NCBI GenBank assembly: GCA_003254905.1
Contig: QANU01064415.1
Coordinates: forward strand, 373,174 to 437,173
DNA from: Nissolia schottii
Taxonomy: Eukaryota; Streptophyta; Magnoliopsida; Fabales; Fabaceae
DNA: 64,000 nucleotides
Direction of reading: 5' to 3'
Shown here: positions 34,531 to 46,494 of the stretch, piece after piece
How positions within the stretch are numbered: position 1 is the stretch's first letter
Layout of the letters: every line of letters begins with the position of its first letter
Notes under the pieces: generated by a model
The model's database searches: none
The model's input: the letters and a program-made list of their open reading frames with translations, nothing else
Told to the model about the DNA's origin: nothing
Made by a program: the position numbers and the translations under genes

Positions 34531-37500
34531 TGCCACTCAGAAATAACCCCACCAAATGCAGTCTTGAGCAACAATAGTCCAACATATGCCTCAAATCCCT
34601 AAACCAAGACAGAAGCACTGACATACATTAGGAATGTCAAAATCCAAACCCAACTATGTTCAAGTCAATGATTTCCAAAATGTGAATAAAGCAAATAATT
34701 TCAGTTTTGAAGAAAATTAACACTACACAGCATACAAAAACCAGAGAAATAAATCTAAGGGCATGTATGTATAAAAAGGTATTGTTCAACAAGATTTTGC
34801 CTCCAAACAAGACAGTGCTTCAGTAATACTTGAAACCCATTTTAATACACGATTTGCTGCTTAACTAATCAATTGTCACACAATATCCAACACATAAGTT
34901 ATGAAAGACAAGTCATCAATATTATGGGAACACATGCCACACATCACACAAAAATTAACAACCAGCTCACAGTCACAACTATAAGCTTAAGTAAAATATG
35001 TAAGAAGTCATGCAGTTACCTGCAATATGAATAGTATAGGACACAAGAGCCACAGTTGGCCATCCACACCAGCCGTTTCCCCCCAAACAACATCCATCCT
35101 CTTAGCCTAGAATTCAGATAAAAATGTGTAAATATATTTTTCAGTCCATATGCTTTGAGAGATTTCACCATTAAATTAATGCTATAGAAGAAAGGAAATT
35201 TTGATTATGATTGCATACAAATTTGTAGAGATAATATTAAACACTAAATAGTGAGCCAAAATGTCAAAGGGACTAAAAGCCGGATGAAAGATTATGTGAT
35301 GATAAAATATAAAGGAAATAGCAAGGAAAATGCAAGTAAAAATATACTATTTAACAGTGGCACCTTTCCTAATGCAATACGAGTATAAAGTCTTTGGCGT
35401 TGATATCTATTTTGCAAAAGCATTGCAACTCCCTGCATCATAGCCCACTGTAGGAAAAGTTGTACACCTCTCTGCATGCATTATTGAGAAATAAATGATA
35501 AGTATAGATGGCACAAAAACAAAGAAAAATCAATATAGACAGAACAGGAGAAGGAATACCTGTTTTTTTGCACAATCTGGTTGTCCTTTAATTTCCCAAG
35601 TGAGACTCACAAGAGCCATTAACATAGCACAATAATGATGATAGATCCACCTGTACCATGAAGTAAGTTTATTCTCCAAAGAAATTGACCCATACAAACC
35701 AATATCTGCACAGCCCCCAGCCCCAATATCAATTCACTATGCAAGGATGACAGTTAGTATGCCAACTATATCCTTCCTTGTTCTCAATCTAATGCAGGAC
35801 AAAGGGGTATCAATTATAATTCTTTCATGAGACGAGCGAATATATTACTTAGAGGGGGTATATGTCAATTAAGTAATAATTAGGGTGTAAAAAAAGAACA
35901 TAAACTCAAAAAGAGTGAACTACTCGCTTTGCAAAATAGATAAAGGAATCCCCTTAAATATCTGTGAGCCGAAAGCCTGAAATCCAGAAGTAGGCTAAGA
36001 AACAAGCCCTGTTACCAACCAACAGAACAGAGTTTCAAAACACCGTACTCTCCTCACCACCAGTATCTCAAAGGCAGCCAGAAAAGAAGTCCTTAAAGTT
36101 AGATAAACATATCCAATGCACTAAACCGTCCAAAATCCAAACAACTTAATCTATCATTGCCAAACCACTTGACAATGCATAAAAATAACTGGGTATTCAT
36201 AAGAGCTTCAAGGACCCCTACGAATTGCAATGGAAAGGACCTTCTGGTTACATACGTGTATCAGTTATCAAACAGTTAGCATTAATCATATTAACTATCA
36301 TAATCTGTAACAACTGGTACCGAACCACTGGTAAGGACAACGGACAAAATAATAATAATAGGGACCGATTTATTGAAAAGAAAATTAAATAAGAATAATG
36401 GCCAACATTCGAGAGGTTGGATCTCTCCTTGTGTAGTCTGTGATTTCCCAAATCTTTCTTGCTTCTATCCTCCCCTACCCTCTGCTATTTATAGCCTTCT
36501 AATCTCTCATCTATTCTTCCTAATCTATTCCTATCGTATTTTATCTAGTCTTATTTAATTCTAATCATAATCTTATCTAATCTTATCTTTTTATCTTTCT
36601 GTTGTAACCGAAAGGTAATGGTGGAATCTACCCTGTTTTCTTCCTTTCTTTAGTAATTTCTTTTCCTGATTCTTGGTTGTTAGGGTATGTAACATAATCC
36701 AAACAAAAACCTAGATGCAGCAGTAGCTCCAGAAATAATGGTGAACTGCAGCATCTGGATTTTGGGGAAGGACACGTGACAAGGAAGCCATCAATCATTA
36801 AAAAAAAATTAAAAAGCAAAAGATTTTGAAGGGTCTATGTGTATAGTAAGTATTATACCCAAGATAAAAAGGATTGAGAATGCCTCACAAGAAAACCAAA
36901 TCACAGGTCTCTACGTCGTCAAGGTTCCGAAAAAAAGCTGGAAACTATAAAAGTAGGCATTCTTAAGTAGAAAAGATAATAAGCATAAAAAACTAATAAG
37001 CATGTATACCGTGCAAGGTTGAGCATATGATAAATGCAGGGAATAAGAACCAAAAAAGAAACCCCAACCAGAGTGCTCTCCAAGAAATAAAAATGGAACC
37101 ATATAAAATTCCAAAAAAAAAAAGAAAGAGAAAGAAGATAGAGCATAAATTCCCATGGACTCGAGTGAGTAGCAGAAATGAAACCATATTTCTATTGATC
37201 ACCCCAATTACTTTGCCACTACAACAATGTTCATAGACACTATTCCCAAAGTGCAATCCTAGTACCAAGGTTGTTAACATCATGTGTTAAACGTAAGATC
37301 ATGCAATCTTGCACTCCTACATAGCATCTCCAATCCCGATTCTATACTGCAGATTAAATTTGTGGGATCGTAGTGAGATTGCCAAGGAAGATCTCAAACT
37401 CGTTGAACTTGTGAGTTCCATTATTAATTATTTTATACCAATTTATCCTCTTCTTCATTAGTTGCAGCTGTTTCATTCTCTCTCATCATCTCCCCCATTG

Positions 37501-39072
37501 GCCAATCATATAATATGACTCTTAAATAACTCAAAGGAAACTATTGTCCTTTAGGATACTTTTTTTTTCTTTTCAAAAATCAAAGCTATTAAATTGTTTT
37601 CTTAATTGTTGCGCCACTATGTTAAATGACTATTATTATGGAATGAAGGAAGTTCCTAACATACATCCCAACTAACTAACTTGTCCAATTTTTACTGGTG
37701 TGACTAAAGAACAGTGAAGCACATAATCAAGAACCTCTATTTCATTCTTGTTTAATTAGGATCATTATGAAAACAAAAATAGCAGCCAAAAAAGCATCAA
37801 TATAATAATTAAGAGATTAGTGCTGTACCATGACCGAATATCACTCCCATTGACTCTAAGTATGTTTTCTCGCAAGGCCAGACCAGTGTAGAGGAATAGC
37901 AGCCAGGCCTGACAAATGATAACCCTAAATGAAAGATTGCATACAAATGTTTCATCATGTAAACAAGTAATTTGCAACACAACATCAAATGCAAGGGGTT
38001 TAAAAGCAAATACCTGGTAAATCTGAACGGGGAAAGCTGGCAAGCATCCAGCCCAAACCCAAGATCTTAGAACAAGCAGTATTGCCGGAAAAAGCAGGAA
38101 TAGCAGGGCGGTTCTATCCTGAACAAAAGAGGCGTCATTCTCATAAAGGTTCCACAAACTTATTGTGTGTGTATAGAGAGAGCTTCAAAGGCTACTCAAT
38201 TTTGTTATCAACTACGTTATTTGCATGCAAACTTTTTTCTTTCTTTCTATAATAGGCAATTTAACATACAAAAACTCTGCAATGACAAGCATATTTATCA
38301 GTCCGTCAAAATGAAACACCCTTTATGTTTAAGTGAGAATTTTCACATCTGAAAGGGGGTGAAGTGAAGAGAGAGAAGGAGATAAAGGGGGCATAGAGTA
38401 CAGCAGCAGAAGTATACTCTGTAACTGTTGTATTCCTCCTTGACCTTGAGCTGCACATCCTTCCTAGATGCACGCACATTAATGGGACCAAGAAACATCC
38501 TCAGAAAGCTTCCTAAAGTAATTAACGACAGGTCATATTTATCACACCCATAATCACAAACAATTAACCAAAACCCAAAAAAAACAAAAAAAAACAATGA
38601 ATTCAATTTAGATCCACTTCCACATGAAAATTCAGTCGATTGAATAACCTTGAGCATGGCCAGGGAGGAGTGAAGCGGCATCACCATCAACAAGGATGCA
38701 CCTTGCTCTCTGCAAATCTTCATCGAGCTGCAGCAAGAAAAAACGAACATTAGGGGATCAATTTAAGGGAAACAAATTACGAAACTTGATACTATGAGAA
38801 AGAGGCACGTGAGGGCAAATCACGTGCAATCGGGAATCAAGAAAGGAAGGAACCTTGTCGGCGAGCTTGGGGTCGATGAGCTTGTTGGAGAAGAGGGAGG
38901 AGCGGAGGGAATGGATTTTGGAGTCGAGGCGGAGTGCGCGCTGGCGAAGCGGTTGCTCCTCGGTTTGGGACCTTGAGATGTGAGCTGAAACGGCGTCGGA
39001 TAGCTCTTTTGCTTCCTCCACCGCAATCCCTATCTCTTCCTCAATCTTCTCCGCCGATGATGAGTTTTCCAT
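34275..39072 (-). CDS. TMEM120: TMEM120 / TMPIT-like multi-pass membrane protein
   Basis: This is the plant homologue of TMEM120 (animal NET29/TACAN), a nuclear-envelope/ER protein whose coiled coil precedes six membrane helices; animal structures bind coenzyme A, and the plant role is not established. Ten exons were rebuilt: 38854-39072, 38649-38727, 38418-38512, 38014-38118, 37829-37908, 35560-35650, 35364-35471, 35020-35106, 34530-34598 and 34275-34406. They total 1065 nt, 354 aa, all GT-AG and in frame. The N terminus (MENSSSAEKIEEEIG to RLDSKIHSLRSSLFS) is helical and charged. FLGPINVRASRKDVQLKVKE, then hydrophobic helices, RSWWIYHHYCAMLMALVSLT and LLQNRYQRQRLYTRIALGK follow, with a basic tail KAKMRRSKSKQALN. 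The large intron between 35650 and 37829 may hold repeat remnants. Confidence 0.9.
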
Positions 39073-39199
39073 CACTCACTCACTCTCTCTTCCCTTTCTC
39101 CCTTCTTTGTCGTGTTTGTGTTGTGTGCGCAATTTGCGAGCCCCCACCCACCGATACTCATACAAACACACACACTCTCTCTCACAACACACGCAACCA

Positions 39200-41125
39200 C
39201 AACACAACAACAACAACATCAACTCCAACCTATTCTACTCTAATCAAATCTAATTTCCCATTTTTGATTGTCTATTATGATAAATTAAATAAATATTTTG
39301 TTTATTTATATTTCCCCTTTTATTTCTCAACTGCGGCTCCTTATTTTACCATTTAAATCCCCTAAATAGCATTTTTTTTTTTAGGGTATGTATTGGCTGT
39401 GCTGTAAGGATCCAGAAAGTCAGCATATCTAATTATTTGAGCATGTTTGTAAAGTTTACCATCTAACTGCGTAATTTCCCTCTTTTACTTTTTTATCATA
39501 TGCCTGTGTATGTTTCACTTGAACACGTTGATTGTTTTAAAGTGGGCATAAATACTCATTCAATTATATAATCTCACGTCATTAAATTTTAAATATATTT
39601 AATTATTATATTTATTATTAAAAAAATTCATATAAATCGAATAAATTAATTGATGACTATATAATTTTTTTTATGATATCAATATTGTAAATTTTTTTAG
39701 TAGTGAGTATGATAGTTAACAAATTTTTATAATGTTGATACATTAAAATTAAACTTATCTTGACAAAGGTTTTTTTTTTTACTGTCAAACTCAAATTCTT
39801 TAAAAAAGAAATGAGCTTGTTTAAAAAAAATTGAATAAAAAATTCTTTGAACATTTTGGACTTAGAAACATATTTTTGTTAAAATTGACTAAAATTTAAC
39901 TATTATTTTATTTAATGTTGTTAATTAGATTTGTTGGTTATATGGCATCATTGAATAAGATTTTAATGTGGAACATTTTATTAAGATCTTATTTAATGAT
40001 AAATGATAATGAATTATCATGCTATCTCTTGATCCATGAATGTCAAAGATGTTTAACATAGTTAATAAAAAAATAGGTTTGTATCTTAAACGGACACTAG
40101 TTTGATTCGTTGATATAAATATCACTTTGACAAATAATCTATAAGTACATTTTTAGACAATTATAAAGCCTAAAAAAACATACTCTAACTTTAATAAAAA
40201 TGACGAATATTAAATTTACCTAATTTTTCTTTTTTTGCCAACCAATATATAAATAACATTTGTCTTCCGCTTGTGAGAAGGAAAGGTCCAATGAACCAGT
40301 TGACTCAGGAAAAAATAACCTCTTTTTTTTCCCCAAAATAATGTTTGGTTGCTTAAAACGGGACTTAAATGGGTCCTTATCTAGTAAAAAATTATAGATC
40401 AGTAGGGTAGTAGCATTTACTTAGTGCGAGGAGGTAGAGTTTGGACCTCCATTTCTCTGGGCCTACGGTATACGAGAATGACTCCCGTACAACTTCCGTC
40501 TGTACGGACCAATGTCTCTGTAGTCTCCACCATCCCCGGGAATATCACATGAATCGGTGACAGAGAGGAGATAAGTTATATCACCTTAAGGATTTTAATC
40601 ATCTTGTGGTTCTTGCGGTGTAATACTACACTATTATATAATCTTGCAAGGATATTTATATAATCTTAGGATATTTGAGCTTGTTTGTTAAGTTAGATAA
40701 AATTTGATAATATTCATTAATATTATAAAATTAATTTTTGTTATATGTTTAGTATAATATAAGATAATATAAATTTATACGGTTTTATCTAATTTTATCA
40801 TTTTTTTTTAGGTTTGATTAAAAATTATAGTATTATTTTTTTACTCAATTTAAAATTATTTGTACATATCTCTTCTTTCTCTTTTCATCATCGTGTATTG
40901 CATTCTCTTTTTCTCTATTTTCCTCTTTATCGTATCTTTAACATGAATAAAATGGCTCAATGCTTAATAGAAAATTTCAAAATGAAATATTTAATGAAAC
41001 TTTTACCTTGCGCTACAATATTTTTGGTTCGAGACAATGCTTTAAAAGTGTTGCCTTAAGTCGGAAAAGTGTTGTCTTTGACCTAAGAAAATTTCACTTT
41101 TGACGGTGATTCATAGTCAGCTTTT
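39200..41125. other. Intergenic, strongly AT-rich, no gene seen
   Basis: The left end is the TMEM120 promoter region with CT/CA-rich tracts. The rest is AT-rich spacer. A GC-richer patch at 40400-40570 (GAGGTAGAGTTTGGACCTCC, CCCGTACAACTTCCGTC) is probably an old repeat copy whose ends I could not define. Confidence 0.45.
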
Positions 41126-41129
41126 TCAA

Positions 41130-41522
41130 TCTTCAAATAAAAGTGATTTAAGGCTTAAATAAGGTTAGTATCAAAGAAATCAACAATAAAGTTGAGAGAA
41201 TCAAATGAGAAATGACTTATCTTGGAATTCACAATGAAGAATGTTGATGATAGGAGAAGAAATAGAGAGAATGGCATTGAATATATATGTATAGTTCGTC
41301 GAACTTCAATCAAAAGTGGTTTAGAATTTAGATAATGTTAATATAAAAAAAATCGACAATAAAGTTGAGAGAATTGAGTGAGAATTGACTTCCTTAAGAT
41401 TTCACAATGAAGAATCTTGATAGCGGCAAACGAACAGAGAGAATTGAGTGAGAATTGATTTACCTAGGATTTCACAATGAAGAATCTTAATGATAATACA
41501 AACAAATGGAGAAAATGATATC

Positions 41523-41566
<44 letters not shown>

Positions 41567-41700
41567 NATCTTCAATTAAAAGTGATTTTAAGACTTAGAT
41601 AATGTTAATATCAAATAGTTTGACAATAAAGTTGAGAGAATTGAGTAAGAATTGATCAACCTATGCTTTTACAACAAAGAATTGTGATGATTATGACGAA
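41130..41700. repeat. Diverged tandem repeats with an internal (AT)n run
   Basis: Units of roughly 190-260 bp share CAATAAAGTTGAGAGAATNRA, GAATTGACTTNCCT, TTTCACAATGAAGAATCTTG and AAAAGTGATTTTAAGACTTAG in the same order. Copies start near 41140, 41310 and 41575, with a partial copy near 41430. The (AT)n run at 41527-41566 ends at an ambiguous base, N at 41567. Confidence 0.7.
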
Positions 41701-41704
41701 TTGA

Positions 41705-43244
41705 GATAAAGACTCTAGAAGAAATACACAATAATAAAAATGTGTTAAAGTTGTTTATAATTATGAAAATAACACTAGTGAATTTTTATTATAAACAATT
41801 TAAAACTTTATTGTTTTGGTATTAAGCTGAGATTTTTTTTTTGGTTAAACTAGATCTTAGTTCATACAACTATTGAAGTGTTTTGCAATTCATGGATCAA
41901 TATATATCAACCACCCAAAAAAATGGATTAGTCTAATTTTTCTAGTTCTTATAATTTAAACCATGTCATCGTGACTCGCTCAAAGATAACAAAACTTAAG
42001 TTCTTGTCCCATCTCTTCTACTCTCTCTCCTCAGTATGTCATTAACTCATTTACTCATTATTTTTTAAACTAAATTTGTGTTACTCGTCAAAGCATTTTG
42101 ATTACATTATTCTCATTGTTGGTACTTCGCATCTCTTTGTTTTGTCTCTCCCAAGAAACATTTCTCATTTGTCTCCCTGTGATATGGGAGACATTTTTGT
42201 CTGACATTTAATTAAATGAACAGAAAAATTTTTAAGCATAAAAACTTAGATTCAAATTCCTATTTCTCAACTCCTCTTGTACCATCAATTATCATGTCAT
42301 TGACTATCAAGTTAATTATATATATGGTGTTGTGATTCTACAATGATTTGTCATAACATAATCTTACTAATTAAATATATATGTTCGATGGGCAGTTCAA
42401 GATTAACTTGGGTAATGTGAGGTGTAGCTCCTATAGATAGCTCTATTTGGTGTATGATGCAGGTTAGGACAAAGCATGATGGAGTTATTTGGTGGTCAAT
42501 TTGAGGCGCTGGCTGCTTTCAACAACTTCTCAATCGGCTTGATCTTATATGTTATTTTTTTATCTGATGGTTGCTTGAACTTCCAGGGTAAGAGTGAGTG
42601 TGAGCATGTAAATCCTCCGGAATTCGTTAATGACAATACCGAAGAAGTTGGTAATGGAGTTTGGGCTAGGTTTAACTGATGGTTCAAGAGGACTTGGCAA
42701 AGGATGGTTGAATTAAGTCCTTGATTACTTAACTGATTTCGGCACACTTAAAAAATTGTTAAACGAAAGTTTTCTGATATCCTAAGAGACAAGTTCAAAA
42801 ACAGAATAAGATGAAAAACACGGTAAATATAATAGTAATTAAAGTAGAGAAACGATTAGAGATCACTATATAAGAGATTTATCATAGTTTGATTCTAAAG
42901 AGAAATCTACGTCCCGTTCCCACCACTAAGATTAACTTTTTTTTCACCATTCAAAGTTCTTCTTGCAAGCACCAACCCTCAAGATAATTGAGCCAATAAC
43001 TCAAAATCAATCATTCAAACAAATTCAAATTCTCCAAACCAAGAATGTACAAAGACTTTTTCCGAAGAACAAAGCTCACTCAAAAACACTTGTCTTTTTT
43101 TACAAACTCACAAACTGTCCAAACAAAATCAAACTGTCAAGAGCAAGAGCCCTCTAAGCTCACAAGGACCAACCACAAATACCAAGTGAACAAAAGAGTA
43201 AAAGTATGTGACAAGCATTGAATGATATAAGGTGCTTTCTTCAA
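41705..43244. other. Intergenic, no gene recognised
   Basis: This is AT-rich spacer. A plus-strand frame at 42479-42679 translates without a recognisable domain and is not supported as a gene. Confidence 0.45.
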
Positions 43245-43252
43245 CTCTCTGC

Positions 43253-44216
43253 CAAGGTTATCAACCTCGAGAATTTAAGTAAGCTCGTGGAGCCTCCGTA
43301 AACTCAGATCGTAAACTTGTACGAGTTTACCTATTATTAAAAAAATATTAAAAAATATTTTAAAAAACTATTTTGCTACAAAAATATATTTAATAAAACT
43401 TGAAATTCATAAATACTTTTAACTCCATAACAAAGCACAAATAAAAATGAAATATATGAGTTTTAAGTTCAATTCATACATAATACATATGTTTGAACCA
43501 GAACATATCCTCCTCCACATAAACTTAATGACAAGCAAAATATATCAACACAAGAGAGAGGCAGTGTGTTGAGCAACCAACGTAACAAATGTATATAAAG
43601 AATTCGGTGATAACTTCGAGGGGCATGCCCTTTGTTTTTGGAACCTTCAAGAACACAAATATCCAATAGATGACACACACAACAACATAAACACCGAAGA
43701 TATTAGCGAGCCCCATAGTACTGATGATGTCTCCAATCCAGAACACTAAAGCACAGATAACGATGCAGAGGCCACACACCGTGGTGGAAAAATCTCTGAG
43801 CAAATGATGAAATATGTACGATGGATCAACGACGGAGCACGATGTAGCGCAAGCGGCGACGAAGCATGATGGAGGATCACAACAGAGCACGATGTAACGG
43901 TAGAGCACGATTGCAGGCGCAATTGTGAATGGCAACTCTGAAACACTCAAACAACCTAAATCTAAAAACCCAGAGACGTGCAAAACAACATCGTTTTTGC
44001 AAGCCAATACAACGTCGTTTTGCTTGTTTTGTCCTCCTGCAGTAAACTCGTGAACTCGCCAGTAAACTCGCGATTTTATGCGAGTTCACACGAGTTTATC
44101 TGAGTTCAACCGAGTTTATCCAAAAATAAGTTTACATGTAAGTTAGCTCGATTTTACTAACTAGGAATGTAAACTCGTACAATTTTACAAGTTAAAACGC
44201 GATTTTAATAACCTTG
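43253..44216. mobile_element. Non-autonomous hAT element carrying a host gene fragment
   Basis: The 964-bp element begins CAAGGTTATCAA and ends in the inverted TTAATAACCTTG. It is flanked by the perfect 8-bp direct repeat CTCTCTGC at 43245-43252 and 44217-44224. Subterminal sequence on both sides is rich in GAGTTTAC/GTAAACTC motifs, as hAT transposase-binding regions often are. No transposase is encoded. The interior contains a sequence resembling a sugar-transporter C terminus, listed separately. This makes it a candidate Pack-type hAT element. Confidence 0.9.
43597..43797 (-). pseudogene. Captured fragment of a tonoplast monosaccharide transporter-like gene
   Basis: Translation of the minus strand contains GLCIVICALVFWIGDIIS followed by GLANIFGVYVVVCVIYW and FVFLKVPKTKGMPLEVITEF. 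These are the last membrane helices and the PETKG/PLEVITEFF tail of the TMT/TST vacuolar sugar-transporter group as I know it. Relative to that family, about ten residues between GDII and the next helix are missing and PET has become PKT. The fragment lies in an open frame (43525-44007) whose other parts are unrelated and which has no ATG at its start. It is wholly inside the hAT element, so it was probably acquired by it. Confidence 0.75.
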
Positions 44217-44224
44217 CTCTCTGC

Positions 44225-46490
44225 TCCTCTCTCGGCATTGGTAGCCAAGGGCAACCCCTCCTTGTAATAGACCTCGATTTACTCTAGTTGGGGCCTATCA
44301 GGCATCCTTCTTGTCTTGGGCTTGGTAGTATACAATTTTTCTTGTTTGTCTTGATATGAATGTATGGAAAATTTGGGAATTTTGTTTTGAATCATTTAGT
44401 TTTTTACGAATTTCTATTTTTTGTGTGATTAATTTTTTTTATCATGTATATCTGACAATTTCTAAAGTGATAATTGTGTTTTATTCGTCAATTTTTGTTC
44501 TTAAGTATCATAACGTTTTTCTTGTATGAATTGTGACAAAGGTAAGTCATTATTATATATTAGGAGTTCAGAAAAATAACAACAATTAGTCTTTCTCACA
44601 AAAAAAGAAAGAGAGAAATAATTTTGGCATAGATGATGAGCATGTACATTAAACCCTTTTCAATTTTAGTAAAAAAATTTGTGTTTTTTATAATAATTTA
44701 TCTTAGAAGTTTAGAATATCATTTTAGGTTTATCTAATTTTTTTCATTCTAAATGTTCACGAGAGATTATGCTTCAAAAAATATTTTTTTATATTTTTTT
44801 TGTTTCTGTATTATTTGTAAATTGATATTAGAAATATTAAATATGATAAAATCATATAATTATATGTGATACACTAAACAAATGATAATATATAAATTTA
44901 TACAATATATTTCTTATACTATACTATTAAGTCTTATAATATCATGTCTACAAGAATTTTATGAAATCGATGCTAATACCGGTAGAAATACGTAAGTTAG
45001 TTAAATCTTCTGTTCCTATATTGGTAGTTGGGAGAAGATTTTATCATGTAAAAAAATTTGTATATATTATTATCTAAGATTTTACCATTTTAAAACAAGT
45101 TAATTTACGGTAAATAATGTCTATAATCTTGTGCAATTTTTCACATAAAAAATGTACCCAATAATATTGGTTCCTATAAAATAACTTGTGATAAAGGTAC
45201 ATCTTTTGCAAAATTTAGGTGCATTCCACCATTATCCTAATTATTGCCCACCTATCGATTACCTACCGGATCAAGCTTATACAGTACGAAAGTACGTTCA
45301 CCACAGATTTCGTGCTGGTAGGAGGCACACTAGCACGTACAATTCGTGCATACTAACGATTGCTATTTTGAGAAAATGATGACCACCTATAGCAGTTAGA
45401 AGTGATTACATTTACAAGAAATTCTTGTCTCTTAGAGCAAGAGATATTATTTGCTCTATTAGAGCAAGAGATATTATTTGCTCTAACTCATTTATTTTTT
45501 TACCCCTAAGTAAATGTAAACTATCCATCTTCCTTGTGCAGTGTTTATTTATTAAGATTAGACAAAAACATTGAGACACAAGAACAAAAATTATGTTTAT
45601 TTATTGAGACAGATACAAATTAAATTTTGATATGATATAATCTTTTAAATTAGGATAATGTATAGTTTTCTATTAAATTATGTTATAAGGATATTTTAAG
45701 TCATTTAAAGTATATTTTTTGTTTTCTCTTTATCAAACCAAACAAGGTATAAATACAAATAAATGTGTCTTATATACTATCACTTAAATCACCAACATTC
45801 GTTAATGTGTCAAACATTCAATAAATCAGTAAATAATTTCTCTTTATCTAAAAACAACTGAGAATTTCTAGATGCCCAATCATCAACATTGAAAATAAGG
45901 AATAACAGAGCAAAGTTAAATTTTGCTGTAAAATTCAGGCAATTTGAGTTGTCGTAAATCGTCACTTACCACAAATTTTGGCAACCCTGACCCTTAAAGA
46001 CTAAGTTTTAAGGGTTCACCTTAGGATTAAAATGCCATTATTTCGTTAAAAGGTAAAATTTATCAGTAAAAAAATTGTATCAAATAAATAATTGCAACAC
46101 TAAAGGACATTAATCATTTGCACCAAGAAGAGCACATTAATCATGCAACAAAGAACACCCTCAAGAAATGTAACGGGAAAAATATCTGAAGTCTGCAAAA
46201 AGAAATGGTCCAGGGGAGTTGGCCCTCGGGGAAGCCCACAGGGGACCCTACGGGAAGCAAAAGATGGCCGGATGGGGAAGGGAGCAGAGTGCATTTGCGG
46301 ACATAATTACACTCCTTGCTAAGGCTACTTGGGTATTGATTAACGATTGTGTGCAAATAAATTCATGTTAAAATACAAGCTAAAATACTTGAGGAAAAAG
46401 GTAAGGATGCTGCTGCATTTAACTATCTCGTTTTCTTTGCACAGTTTTAACAAGACATCACAAGCAACTGTGAGCGAAGTAGTAACACGA
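44225..46490. other. Intergenic, AT-rich, no gene recognised
   Basis: Spacer containing a direct duplication at about 45435-45485 (AGAGCAAGAGATATTATTTG repeated twice, each copy closed by CTCT so that its ends are inverted). The right end is the 3' flank of 2-isopropylmalate synthase. Confidence 0.45.
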
Positions 46491-46494
46491 ATTC

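Noticed and set aside
36300..36700. LTR-like region with a TATA-like CTATAAATAG (minus strand) in the big TMEM120 intron
   Set aside because: The ends do not form an inverted TG...CA pair and no 5-bp duplication was seen; too weak to list.
37260..37420. AAGGTTGTTAAC start resembling the hAT family at 43253
   Set aside because: No matching inverted end or 8-bp duplication found; possibly a decayed copy.
40400..40570. GC-richer patch considered as a tRNA or SINE
   Set aside because: No convincing A and B boxes or cloverleaf; boundaries undefined.
42479..42679. Open frame with a leucine-rich start in the spacer left of the hAT element
   Set aside because: No recognisable similarity, no flanking exons, and no coding-like context; kept only as spacer.
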